Assembly: GCA_002496845.1 (NCBI GenBank)
Contig: DALQ01000112.1
Coordinates: forward strand, 1-14,470
Origin: Euryarchaeota archaeon UBA495
GTDB taxonomy: Archaea > Thermoplasmatota > Poseidoniia > Poseidoniales > Poseidoniaceae
Direction of reading: 5' to 3'
DNA length: 14,470 bases
In this document: positions 7,233-14,470 of the stretch, piece by piece
Position numbering within the stretch: the first letter of the stretch is position 1
How the letters are laid out: each line of letters starts with the position of its first letter
Program-made: the position numbers and the translations under genes
Notes under the pieces: model-generated
Told to the model about the DNA's origin: nothing
The model's input: the letters and a program-made list of their open reading frames with translations, nothing else
Databases searched by the model: none

Positions 7233-7958
7233 ATGGACCACCCTCCCATTGTGGTTCATCTCGAGCACGACGGAAAGGTGCTGCTCGTCGATGCCCAAGG
7301 AAATGGGCCAATGGCGGCCGAACGAGGCCGCATGGCGCCCGCACCCTCACTCCGTTTGCCAACACCTCAAGAGATCGAGGCGATGGGCATCACCCACAGC
7401 GAACCACGGCAGGTGGACCATGGTGACATCACGTCAGGCGTCACGGTCCTGAAGGCGTATCCTCACGTTCCATGGCCGGCCTCATGGCCATGGAAAGACG
7501 ACCTCATCAGCGACAATGCGGTGCATCCCGTGGCCAGGGAAAGCGTCTACCGCAGCCTGCATCGCGTGGTGAGCAAGGTCATCGTGGTCAACGCCGCTGG
7601 GGACGTGCTGATGGGACGCGTTGCTCGAGGCCACTTTGTCGGCCATTGGACCCTGCCGGGAGGGTACCTCGATCACGATGAACACCCAAGCGACGGCTGC
7701 GTTCGCGAAGCCTTCGAAGAGTTTGGGCTGCGGATTTCACTCAACGCGTCTGCACCGGTCGTCACCCAACGCATCTTCGATCGACGAGGGCTGTCGTTCC
7801 TCTCCTTCACCTACACGTCCAACGTCACGGAGGGACAAGACATCCGAGTGGAAACCTCAGAAATCGCGGAAGGCGCTTGGATTCCAGCCGTTGAAGCCTA
7901 CGAGGCGGCCGTGTCGTACTTTGATCAAGCGGCCCTCAAAGCCCACCTTGAACGGTGA
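7233..7958 (+). CDS. Nudix hydrolase with an extra N-terminal region
   Basis: A 241-residue protein with a perfect Nudix box in the C-terminal half: GYLDHDE (residues 144-150), then REAFEEFGL (158-166), matching G-x5-E-x7-REUxEExGU. The preceding strands SKVIVVNAAGDVLMGRV and WTLPGG are standard, so the domain should cleave a nucleoside diphosphate linked to some moiety using Mg2+. The substrate is not apparent. The first 110 residues are not typical. They begin with VVHLEHDGKVLLVDAQ, which echoes a Nudix opening strand pair, and contain a Pro/Trp-rich linker (HVPWPASWPWKDD, 78-90). I chose ATG 7233 because AGGGG lies four bases upstream. ATG 7206 is a possible alternative, and the longer open frame before it is low-complexity Arg-rich antisense sequence. 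The gene ends one base before the alaS stop on the other strand. Confidence 0.85.
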   Translation: MDHPPIVVHLEHDGKVLLVDAQGNGPMAAERGRMAPAPSLRLPTPQEIEAMGITHSEPRQVDHGDITSGVTVLKAYPHVPWPASWPWKDDLISDNAVHPVARESVYRSLHRVVSKVIVVNAAGDVLMGRVARGHFVGHWTLPGGYLDHDEHPSDGCVREAFEEFGLRISLNASAPVVTQRIFDRRGLSFLSFTYTSNVTEGQDIRVETSEIAEGAWIPAVEAYEAAVSYFDQAALKAHLER

Positions 7959-7959
7959 G

Positions 7960-10800
7960 TCAAGCCCCAAGCATGGAGCGGGCTTCGTCAAGCGCGGCAG
8001 GCAGTCCATCAGGGTTTGAACCGCCACCTTGAGCGAAGGTTGGTCGTCCACCACCACCGCCTTTGATGTGAGGCGCAATGGCACGAAGGACGGTCACGGC
8101 ATCGTAGCGGTCAGCAGCCACGGTTCCCTCCGTGACGGCCACGAGCAACTTTCCACCACCTTCGCGGGATCCCAGCACCGCGACGGTCGGTTGCTCAGGA
8201 TCTCGGGTCATGACGCCAAGCATGTTCGTCAATTGCTTGAGGTCTGCATCGACCTCCTGCACAATGACGCGAACGCCGTCGACCATGGCCGAACCACCGT
8301 CGCCGCCGCTGGTGCGAAGTTTCGCGATTTCTTGTTCCATGCGCTTGATCCGCTTTTGCTGGTCCTTCCATTCCGTGAAGAAGCGTTCAGCGGCACGTGG
8401 CAAATCTTCGGGCGTGACGCTCAGCGCCTCGGACGCGGCCCGAAGCAAGGCGTCCTGTTGACGTGCGTACCGAAGCGCAGCTTGGCCAGCCACGACGGTC
8501 AAGCGTTCCACTCCGTCTTGGACGGCTGAGGAACGCACGATTCGGATGGAACCAATCTTGCCCGGCTCGTCATGATGTGTGCCACCACAGGCCTGAATGT
8601 CGTGGTCTCCGATACGGAGAATACGAACAGATGCTCCCTTGGGCGCTCCACCTTGGTAAAGATCGAACCCGTATTTCCGGTCTGCGTCCTTGCGGTTCAG
8701 TTCCGTCTTTTCTGTTCGCTGAACTTGCGTCAGCACGTCGTTGGCCAACCGTTCCATGGCGTCAAGGTCCTCACGCAACAGACGCGTGTGATGGGTGATG
8801 TCGAGGCGAGCGCTGTCCACGGATTTGTTGGCACCTGCTTGGAAAATGTGAGGCCCAAGAATACGTCGCGCTGCCCCGCCAACGATGTGGACGGCCGTGT
8901 GGTGGTCCATCAGTTGCTTGCGGCGAGCGACATCAAGGGAGCCTTGAACCAAGTCGCCGACTTCCATCGGTCCATCGACCAGGTGGAGCACATGGTCGCC
9001 TTGCTTTTTCGTGTCGAGGACGCGACGATCGTTGGCTTCGGTGGACAATCGACCATGGTCGCCCTCTTGGCCACCGCCTTCTGGATAGAAGCACGTCTTG
9101 TCCAGCACCACGGCGTGCGTTGCTCCCTCAACGTCATCGTTCACCAGCGGACGGCAAGCAAGGACACTCGCTTCCATCTCGGTCATGTGCACGTCATCGT
9201 AGTACAACAACGCCGTCTCAGGGAGGTCCGGCAACGCATCGACCGTGGTGGCGTCCTTGGTGGACGAGGCCGCTTCTTTGGCCAAGCGGGCGTGACGCTC
9301 CGCCATTTCTGCAGCGAATCCGGCGCGAAGGACGAGGTCATTCCAACCGGCTTCCTTGCCAACACCGACCACGACGTCGGGCTGGAGCCCGTGAACGTCT
9401 GCGAGTTCAAACAGCAGGTCGTCATGAACGGCTGAAGCGTCCTTCGGCGTCGATTCAAGCGCCTTCCGAACAAGCCGGTCGGACTTACGCATCATCTCGT
9501 TGAAGCGTGCTTCTTCGAGGTCCAAAATGTGGAGCATGCCCTCACGCGTTTGCTTCATCTTCCGGTTCGGGAGGTGATGGTCCAAGTGATGGGCCATCAG
9601 GTCAGCCAAGGAAACGCCAAGTTCGAGTTCACTCGACAAGCGAAGCACGCGACGGGCGAGCATACGGGCCAGATAGCCGTCCTTGGCGTTGGAAGGAACC
9701 AATCCGTCCCCGAGCATGTGGGCCAGGGCATGGAGGTGGTCAGGAATGGCATAGATGCGTGCCAGAGGCTCGGTGACGGCCGTGAGCACCGTGACATCGA
9801 CGTCCACACCGGCTTCGCCAAGACGCTGGATCAAGGTGGCTTGGAGCGCTTCTGCGTCGACACCGGCTTCGATGTTCATGATCCCGTTGAGACGGCTCAA
9901 TTCGCCGAGCAAGCGTTCGACGTCGATGCCCTTGTGGGCGGAAGTGACCGCATCAAAATTCGCGAGTTCTTTCAACCAAGCAACGGATTCAGGATAGATG
10001 GCTTCGTAGATGGTCGGCGTGCCTGCAGCAGCCCAACAGAAGCGTTCCAGACCGTACCCAGTGTCAATGATCTGGAGGGGCATCGTGCGGTAGCGTAGAC
10101 CTTTGATCTCGACGTCGCCCTCAGGGTGTTCTTCCAAATCCATGAAGACCAACGTTGCAAGTTCGAGTCCACCAACGATGACTTCCACGGCAGCACCGGC
10201 GTTGCCTCCGCCGCTCCATGGATTTTCGACGTAGGTGACTTCGTTCGGATGAATGCCAAAGGTCTCGGTCAACAAGCGGTGACAGAGGTCCACGCAGGTC
10301 TCAATCCAGTAATGCATCACGCCGTCATCGGGTCGATTGAACACGTGGTGTGCCATCATCTCGAAGGTGGTAAGGTGACGGCCAGAACGTCCAACTGCAT
10401 CGACGTCGGTGAGCCGAATGCAAGGCTGTGAAATGGTCAGAGGGTTGGCAGGTGGGTCGGCCAATCCGCTGGTCACGTGTGGCTGAAAATCGGCGATGGA
10501 CGCGATGGTCAGGTGGATGTCGTCCCTCCACCTTGCGAGGACAGGATAGGGTTCGACACGGGCGTGGTCAGAGGCCTCGAAAGCACTGAGGAAAGCTTCC
10601 CTCATCCGCTCTTTGAGGGCGTGCCCTCGCTCATCAAAACCGGGTATGATGGGGTTGCCGATGAAGGTGTAGGGGTCCTGATCAGTGTCACCGCTCGTGG
10701 TGCGGTCCGGGTCGCAGGTCCAATAGGGCAAGCCGCTGACCTCACACGTTCGTCGGTCGTACCCACGATCGATGAGCGTCTGGAACTTGAGACCGTCCAT
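7960..10800 (-). CDS. alaS: Alanyl-tRNA synthetase, archaeal type
   Basis: A full-length 946-residue class II synthetase that charges tRNA-Ala in the cytosol. The N-terminal section (1-60, ending YTFIGNPI) is the archaeal-type extension. The catalytic core shows CIRLTDVDAVGRSGRHLTTF (127-146), EMMAHHVF, the glycine-rich ENPWSGGGNAGAAVEV (192-207) and IIDTGYGLERFCW (244-256). The editing domain has HHTAVH (633-638) and CGGTHHDEPGKIGSI (738-752), giving the expected His, His, Cys and His zinc ligands for clearing mischarged Ser or Gly. A coiled segment (about 800-830) leads to the C-terminal DHHA1-like region with GGGGGRPTFAQGGG (914-927). An SD AGGGGAG lies upstream of the ATG. Oddly, the N-terminal cysteine cluster of archaeal homologues is mostly absent (Cys19 and Cys29 remain, with Ser22 and Ser36 at likely ligand sites). 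It diverges from rtcB. Confidence 0.96.
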   Translation of the reverse strand: MDGLKFQTLIDRGYDRRTCEVSGLPYWTCDPDRTTSGDTDQDPYTFIGNPIIPGFDERGHALKERMREAFLSAFEASDHARVEPYPVLARWRDDIHLTIASIADFQPHVTSGLADPPANPLTISQPCIRLTDVDAVGRSGRHLTTFEMMAHHVFNRPDDGVMHYWIETCVDLCHRLLTETFGIHPNEVTYVENPWSGGGNAGAAVEVIVGGLELATLVFMDLEEHPEGDVEIKGLRYRTMPLQIIDTGYGLERFCWAAAGTPTIYEAIYPESVAWLKELANFDAVTSAHKGIDVERLLGELSRLNGIMNIEAGVDAEALQATLIQRLGEAGVDVDVTVLTAVTEPLARIYAIPDHLHALAHMLGDGLVPSNAKDGYLARMLARRVLRLSSELELGVSLADLMAHHLDHHLPNRKMKQTREGMLHILDLEEARFNEMMRKSDRLVRKALESTPKDASAVHDDLLFELADVHGLQPDVVVGVGKEAGWNDLVLRAGFAAEMAERHARLAKEAASSTKDATTVDALPDLPETALLYYDDVHMTEMEASVLACRPLVNDDVEGATHAVVLDKTCFYPEGGGQEGDHGRLSTEANDRRVLDTKKQGDHVLHLVDGPMEVGDLVQGSLDVARRKQLMDHHTAVHIVGGAARRILGPHIFQAGANKSVDSARLDITHHTRLLREDLDAMERLANDVLTQVQRTEKTELNRKDADRKYGFDLYQGGAPKGASVRILRIGDHDIQACGGTHHDEPGKIGSIRIVRSSAVQDGVERLTVVAGQAALRYARQQDALLRAASEALSVTPEDLPRAAERFFTEWKDQQKRIKRMEQEIAKLRTSGGDGGSAMVDGVRVIVQEVDADLKQLTNMLGVMTRDPEQPTVAVLGSREGGGKLLVAVTEGTVAADRYDAVTVLRAIAPHIKGGGGGRPTFAQGGGSNPDGLPAALDEARSMLGA

Positions 10801-10888
10801 CTCGACTCCCCTAAGGTTGGGTCAGGACACCGCCCCTTGAAGGCTCGCCCGTCCAAACCGTGAAGGCGGCGAGTGCGGAGCACCTACC
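10801..10888. promoter_or_regulatory. Divergent alaS/rtcB promoter spacer
   Basis: An 88-bp GC-rich gap between two divergent tRNA-acting enzymes. SD-like sites are visible for each gene: GGGGAG before alaS on the minus strand and GGAG eight bases before the rtcB ATG. No TATA box stands out, so promoter positions cannot be given. Confidence 0.35.
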
Positions 10889-12361
10889 ATGCCGGACTGG
10901 CGCGAACACGTGGAGCCTTTGGGGCCAAGCGTGATTGGCATCAAAAAGCATGGACGGATGGTCACGGACGCTGCCATCGTCGGTTCAGATCTTCAATCGG
11001 TCCTGAGCGGCGATGAACGGTCCCCTGAGCAATTGGTCAACGCTGCGTCGCTCCCCGGCGCGGTCGGTCGTGTTTGGGCGATGGCCGACCACCACTTCGG
11101 CTACGGCTTGCCGATTGGCGGCGTGCTTGCGACCGACCATGATGCGGGCGATCTTGGTGGCGCCGTCAGCCCCGGTGCGGTTGGTTTTGACATCAACTGT
11201 GGCGTACGGATGCTCGCCTTTGACATGGACGCAGATGATCTTCCCGATCCTGCGAAATTTGCTCGACGCCTTGGAGGCAGAATCCCTTCAGGAACCTCTG
11301 GCCGTGGTGGCGTGGACCTCACGTCGCGTGATCTGATGAACGTCCTGGAAGAAGGCGCCGCCGCAGCCGCTGACCTTGGTCTTGGAGCCGTGGATAATCT
11401 CGCTTTGTTGGAATCCAAAGGCCGCTTAGAAGCAGACATCGATGGCGTGTCTTCACGTGCACTTGAACGAGGAGCTACGAGCTTAGGCACGTTGGGCAGT
11501 GGAAACCACTTCGCTGAACTTCAGGCCGTTGAAGAAGTGGTGGACGTGGAAGCCGCCGAGGCTTGGGGCCTCCACGAAGGTCAACTTGTGGCCATGATTC
11601 ACTCGGGAAGCAGGGGCTTGGGCCACCAAGTGTGCACAGACCACGTTCGACAATTGGAGCGTCAATTCAAGTCCGAAGACGGAGGGTGGCGACACGAAGG
11701 ATTCGATTGGTGGATACCAGACCGGCAACTCGCTGCAGCTCCACGCTACGCTCCCGAAGCAGAAGCCTACCTGGGTGCGATGGGCGCTGCGGCCAACTAT
11801 GCCTTTGCCAACCGTGCCGTGCTGGCCCAACGTTTGATCACGGCTCTCGAGGCCCACACCCGAACGAGTGTCGAGTGGTCGACGGTGTACGACGTGGCCC
11901 ACAACATCGCCAAAGACGAGGAACACGTCATCAACGGAAAGCGATGCACCTGCAGCGTGCATCGCAAAGGAGCCACACGAGCATATCCGGCAACGCACGA
12001 AGAGTTGTGTCCTGAACACAAGAGCACAGGTCAACCCGTCTTGGTCCCCGGCGACATGGGCACGGGTTCCTGGCTTCTTGCTGGTCCGAAGCAAGGCATG
12101 AACGAAGCCTTCGGCTCATCGTGCCACGGGGCGGGACGAAGGCTCTCGCGCGCCGCTGCACGAGCACAAGTGGACGTCCCAGCACTGATGGCACAATTGA
12201 GCGCTTCAGGGGTTCACCTCAAGCACGGGACAGAGCGAGGATTGGCCGAGGAAGCACCTGAAGCCTACAAGCCCGTTGACGACGTCGTGGACGCCACCGA
12301 AGATGCGGGGCTGGCGCGACGTGTTGCGAAACTCTCGCCGCGCGTGGTCGTGAAGGGCTGA
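10889..12361 (+). CDS. rtcB: RtcB tRNA-splicing ligase
   Basis: A complete 490-residue RtcB, the GTP- and Mn2+-dependent RNA ligase that joins a 2',3'-cyclic phosphate (or 3'-phosphate) end to a 5'-OH end, sealing tRNA exons after intron removal in archaea. Metal and active-site residues are all present: Asp101 and Cys104 in GFDINCGVRM, His207 in LGSGNHFAE, His238 in IHSGSRGLGHQ, His338 in VYDVAHNIAK, and the guanylylated His413 in FGSSCHGAGR. The HRKGATRAYP loop (358-367) and the terminal VVVKG are also typical. Spacing matches the Pyrococcus enzyme (D95, C98, H203, H234, H329, H404) with only small insertions. Unusual cysteines lie beside the HRKGATRA loop (Cys353, Cys355 and Cys374). There is no intein. 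The gene is divergent from alaS and ends 3 bp before a convergent small gene. Confidence 0.96.
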   Translation: MPDWREHVEPLGPSVIGIKKHGRMVTDAAIVGSDLQSVLSGDERSPEQLVNAASLPGAVGRVWAMADHHFGYGLPIGGVLATDHDAGDLGGAVSPGAVGFDINCGVRMLAFDMDADDLPDPAKFARRLGGRIPSGTSGRGGVDLTSRDLMNVLEEGAAAAADLGLGAVDNLALLESKGRLEADIDGVSSRALERGATSLGTLGSGNHFAELQAVEEVVDVEAAEAWGLHEGQLVAMIHSGSRGLGHQVCTDHVRQLERQFKSEDGGWRHEGFDWWIPDRQLAAAPRYAPEAEAYLGAMGAAANYAFANRAVLAQRLITALEAHTRTSVEWSTVYDVAHNIAKDEEHVINGKRCTCSVHRKGATRAYPATHEELCPEHKSTGQPVLVPGDMGTGSWLLAGPKQGMNEAFGSSCHGAGRRLSRAAARAQVDVPALMAQLSASGVHLKHGTERGLAEEAPEAYKPVDDVVDATEDAGLARRVAKLSPRVVVKG

Positions 12362-12364
12362 GCC

Positions 12365-12559
12365 TCACATGCAGTAGGACGTTGCAGGGCCGCCTGCGAG
12401 GCTGGGGGCTGCACCGGAGTGTTGCCCGTCCGGCTCCTCACAGATCACGCTCAGCAAGGTGTTCACGAGGGCCTTGAGGTCCTCCACCTGCGTTTGCAAC
12501 TCCGTCATTCTTTGTCTCATTTCCATGCCTTGCTCGCGCTCGTTCATCGTGCATCCCAT
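12365..12559 (-). CDS. Small coiled-coil protein, function unknown
   Basis: A 64-residue predicted protein starting MGCTMNEREQG. Its middle (MRQRMTELQTQVEDLKALVNTLL, quoted here only in parts: MTELQTQVEDLKALVNTLL) has a clear heptad pattern expected for a short oligomerising coiled coil. The tail is Gly/Ala/Pro-rich and ends in SYCM. I do not recognise the family. Support for a real gene comes from its fit in the gap with its stop 3 bp from the rtcB stop, its coding-like composition, and an AT-rich stretch (about 12588-12602) followed by GGAAGGGG on its strand. The frame extends upstream to a GTG at 12604, and an internal ATG at 12547 is also possible, so the start is uncertain. It lies downstream of the tRNA-Thr on the same strand and could be read from that promoter. 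Confidence 0.45.
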   Translation of the reverse strand: MGCTMNEREQGMEMRQRMTELQTQVEDLKALVNTLLSVICEEPDGQHSGAAPSLAGGPATSYCM

Positions 12560-12654
12560 CTGGAAGAGTTGCCCCTTCCAATACGTCCTTTCCAAAAATC
12601 GCACCTTAATGGTTGACGGTCGCAGAAGGAAAGAACGGCGATTCGTAGAGAAGG

Positions 12655-12726
12655 AGCCACCGGCGAGAATCGAACTCGCGACCTCCTCATTACCAATGAG
12701 GTGCTATACCGCTAAGCCACGGTGGC
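12655..12726 (-). tRNA. tRNA-Thr (anticodon GGU)
   Basis: A 72-nt cloverleaf without intron. The acceptor stem is GCCACCG with CGGTGGC. The D-arm has GCT/AGC and the GG of the loop. The anticodon stem is CCTCA/TGAGG with loop TTGGTAA, placing GGT at 34-36, which reads ACC/ACU. The variable loop is AGGTC. The T-arm is GCGAG-TTCGATT-CTCGC. All stems pair fully in the acceptor, anticodon and T arms. The discriminator is U, as known for archaeal tRNA-Thr, and CCA is not encoded, so it must be added by the CCA enzyme. Confidence 0.96.
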
Positions 12727-12749
12727 GTGATTCGGCCCACCTGAAGGGT

Positions 12750-12759
12750 GGATATAACC
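12750..12759 (-). promoter_or_regulatory. TATA-like box for tRNA-Thr
   Basis: On the minus strand GGTTATATCC lies 24-33 bases before the first tRNA base, the standard place for an archaeal TATA box. The core is nearly symmetric, so it could also serve the plus-strand hydrolase gene that starts at 12821. Confidence 0.6.
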
Positions 12760-12820
12760 GCTTCGCGGAGGAGGAACTTCCGAAACATGGGTTGAAATTC
12801 CAACCGAAGAAGCGCAGGGC
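12760..12820 (+). promoter_or_regulatory. Leader of the membrane hydrolase gene with displaced SD
   Basis: The leader holds a strong SD-like GGAGGAGG at 12767-12774, but the nearest ATG (12787) reads only ATG GGT TGA. A small inverted repeat GGTTG/CAACC at 12790-12805 follows. The hydrolase start is 46 bases after the SD. Whether the leader controls translation is inference. Confidence 0.3.
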
Positions 12821-14446
12821 GTGCAAGATGCTACGCTGAAACCAAGCCGGGGTGCGTTGACCCCGTGGGCCTTGGCCGGCGCCGCCCTTGCAGGCATGGC
12901 GATCGAACTCGTTCCAATCGGCGTGCGTTTGGTGAACGGGGAGCCACCGGCCGACGCATTTTGGCCGTCGGCCTTGCGGGCCTTATGGTTGGATTTCTTG
13001 CTGAGGGAACAAGCCGCCTGGTTGGTCGTCGGCATGGCCCTTGCGCTGATCCTCGTGGTCGGAGAACGGAAAGCGACAACCCATCTCAACAACGCGGTTC
13101 GTTTGTTCAGCATCGCCCTTGCAGGATGGTGCCTCGCGCTCGTTGGGACCCATTACTTGCTGAATTGGGCCTTCTACCGAGGTGCGTTTCTTCTCGCTCA
13201 TGCCGCGATGGCGATTGGCCTCATTCCGACAAGCGCCATCTGGTCCTTGGATCGGGAGAAATCTCGATCGGTACGAACGGCCGCAGGCGCCCTTGGTCTT
13301 GTGGCCTTGATGGTCATAACGCCCGCACTTCCTGCGGCTTTGGAATTGCTTCCAACCCCTCCACCCTCGCCGACTCAGGGCTACGGCGCCACCCCAGGAC
13401 CCTTCCTCACGCAAACCACCACCCTCTCCTACGACATGCCGGATCATGTTGCAGACCTCCTCGTCGAAGAATCGGTGGAAGAGGTCACCTTGCTCACGGT
13501 GACGTGGCCAGTGTACACCGTGGAACCCCCCGGTTTGCGCGTCCCACTCGGCCTGATTTTCCACGGATACGGAGCACCCTCGCCATCGGACTACACCGAC
13601 TGGACCGAACACCTCGCCGCAAAGGGCATGGTGGTTGTTCACGTCACCTACCCGTCGTACCTAGACGTCCCCGGACAAGAGGAACCAATCGTGTCAGGAG
13701 GGCGTTCCGACCATCCACAACATGCGCTTCGTATGGACGCGATGTCATCGATGTTCACCGCCCTGGATGCAGACCTACTTCTTTCGAACGAAACCGATCC
13801 TGAAGGATGGCTCATGGGAGCCGTCGTCGACCCATCGGCCCTCTACCTTGGGGGCCATAGCCTTGGAGCAGGGATGGCGATGATGGTCGCCGCTTCAGCC
13901 CTTGAACGTGGGTGGGCCACCGAGGCGCTTGCCGTTGACCTTGAACAGCCCTACACCCACGCCAGCGACCCTGAAGTCTACGGTTCGCTCGTCAACCGAC
14001 CCGAGGCCACCTTGGTCCACGTGGCCTTGTCGGAAGACGACACGAGCGTCGACCCCTGCCATGGGGTCGCGCATGCGATGCGCTGGACTTCAGAAGCAAA
14101 CGTTGAGGACGTGGTTTTGCTCCAAATCCCAAGCGACCGGCATGGGTTCCCACCGCTCATCGCTTCGCATTACCTCGCTTCGACGCCGGTGCACGACACC
14201 TTGGCAGACCACGGCTTTTACCGAAGGGTGGACGCCCATGCAGAATGGCTTGTGTCCACACAACGAGGAGACACCACCACCGCAGGATTTGCAGCTGCTC
14301 ACCTCCTCGATCATGAACTCCTCACGCCCATGGGCGAATGGTCCGATGGGACTCCCGCTGCACCGCTCGAAGTCGTCGAAGCGCCCTACACCGAAGGAGC
14401 GGAATGGGTTGATGGGTGCCAAGACCAGGTCGACGTCTGGTTGTAA
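12821..14446 (+). CDS. Alpha/beta hydrolase with N-terminal membrane domain
   Basis: A 541-residue protein. The first 175 residues hold about five hydrophobic segments (near 14-36, 65-81, 92-115, 119-141 and 153-171), followed by a Pro-rich linker (178-194). The rest is an alpha/beta hydrolase: oxyanion block FHGYGAPSP (247-255), nucleophile elbow GGHSLGAG (Ser347), probable acid in SEDDTSVD (Asp406, Asp407 or Asp411) and His441 in SDRHGFPPL. It resembles the chlorophyllase/PAF-acetylhydrolase-like esterase group, but the substrate is unknown. With five segments the catalytic domain would be on the outside if the N-terminus is inside. Cys413 and Cys533 could form a disulfide. The start is GTG at 12821: the frame has an upstream TAA at 12755 and no other start codon between. 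Its SD is weak (AGGG three bases from GTG). Confidence 0.8.
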   Translation: MQDATLKPSRGALTPWALAGAALAGMAIELVPIGVRLVNGEPPADAFWPSALRALWLDFLLREQAAWLVVGMALALILVVGERKATTHLNNAVRLFSIALAGWCLALVGTHYLLNWAFYRGAFLLAHAAMAIGLIPTSAIWSLDREKSRSVRTAAGALGLVALMVITPALPAALELLPTPPPSPTQGYGATPGPFLTQTTTLSYDMPDHVADLLVEESVEEVTLLTVTWPVYTVEPPGLRVPLGLIFHGYGAPSPSDYTDWTEHLAAKGMVVVHVTYPSYLDVPGQEEPIVSGGRSDHPQHALRMDAMSSMFTALDADLLLSNETDPEGWLMGAVVDPSALYLGGHSLGAGMAMMVAASALERGWATEALAVDLEQPYTHASDPEVYGSLVNRPEATLVHVALSEDDTSVDPCHGVAHAMRWTSEANVEDVVLLQIPSDRHGFPPLIASHYLASTPVHDTLADHGFYRRVDAHAEWLVSTQRGDTTTAGFAAAHLLDHELLTPMGEWSDGTPAAPLEVVEAPYTEGAEWVDGCQDQVDVWL

Positions 14447-14470
14447 GTGGCGCCGAGAGAGAGATTTGAA

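Noticed and set aside
12865..13803. A 312-codon plus-strand frame and a 219-codon minus-strand frame over the hydrolase
   Set aside because: They overlap the hydrolase, which has clear active-site motifs and membrane segments. Their own sequences are Arg-rich and motif-free.
1..14470. CRISPR array, insertion sequence, integrase or phage genes
   Set aside because: I looked for regularly spaced repeats, terminal inverted repeats and transposase or integrase motifs and saw none. A tRNA is present, but there is no integrase or duplicated tRNA end beside it.

Overview
The window is gene-dense and GC-rich and looks archaeal. The alanyl-tRNA synthetase has the archaeal domain order and archaeal-type signature blocks. 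A tRNA-Thr carries a U discriminator, no encoded CCA and an upstream TATA-like box. RtcB ligase, a B-family DNA polymerase-like N-terminus, Shine-Dalgarno (SD) sites of the GAGG type and many tiny intergenic gaps complete the picture. Secreted or membrane-anchored proteases and hydrolases with a GC-rich genome fit a marine Thermoplasmatota (Marine Group II / Poseidoniia-like) organism. That taxonomic guess is inference, since no rRNA is present.

Layout. (1) 1-1932, minus strand: a serA-like dehydrogenase, then an unknown 85-aa protein, then the start of a B-family DNA polymerase-like gene cut by the window edge. The last two overlap and are probably co-translated. (2) 1989-3794, plus strand: an unknown multi-pass membrane protein, then a peroxiredoxin-like CPFC protein behind an AT-rich promoter/terminator spacer. 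(3) 3856-7149, minus strand: an ETHE1-like metallo-beta-lactamase-fold protein, then, 6 bp on, a large secreted subtilisin-family protease with a C-terminal membrane anchor. (4) 7233-7958, plus strand: a Nudix hydrolase with an extra N-terminal region, ending 1 bp from alaS. (5) alaS (7960-10800, minus) and rtcB (10889-12361, plus) diverge from an 88-bp spacer. Both act on tRNA, and a tRNA-Thr(GGU) gene lies just beyond. (6) 12365-12559, minus: a small coiled-coil protein converging on rtcB. (7) 12821-14446, plus: an alpha/beta hydrolase fused to an N-terminal membrane domain.

Nothing here amounts to a clear new defence or mobile system: there is no CRISPR array, insertion sequence or integrase. 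The points most worth a second look are the polymerase-like gene with an apparently broken exonuclease I motif and its coupled small partner, the alanyl-tRNA synthetase that lacks most of the N-terminal cysteine cluster expected in archaeal homologues, the cysteine-rich insertion and Ca-loop in the protease, and the membrane-domain/hydrolase fusion with its odd leader.
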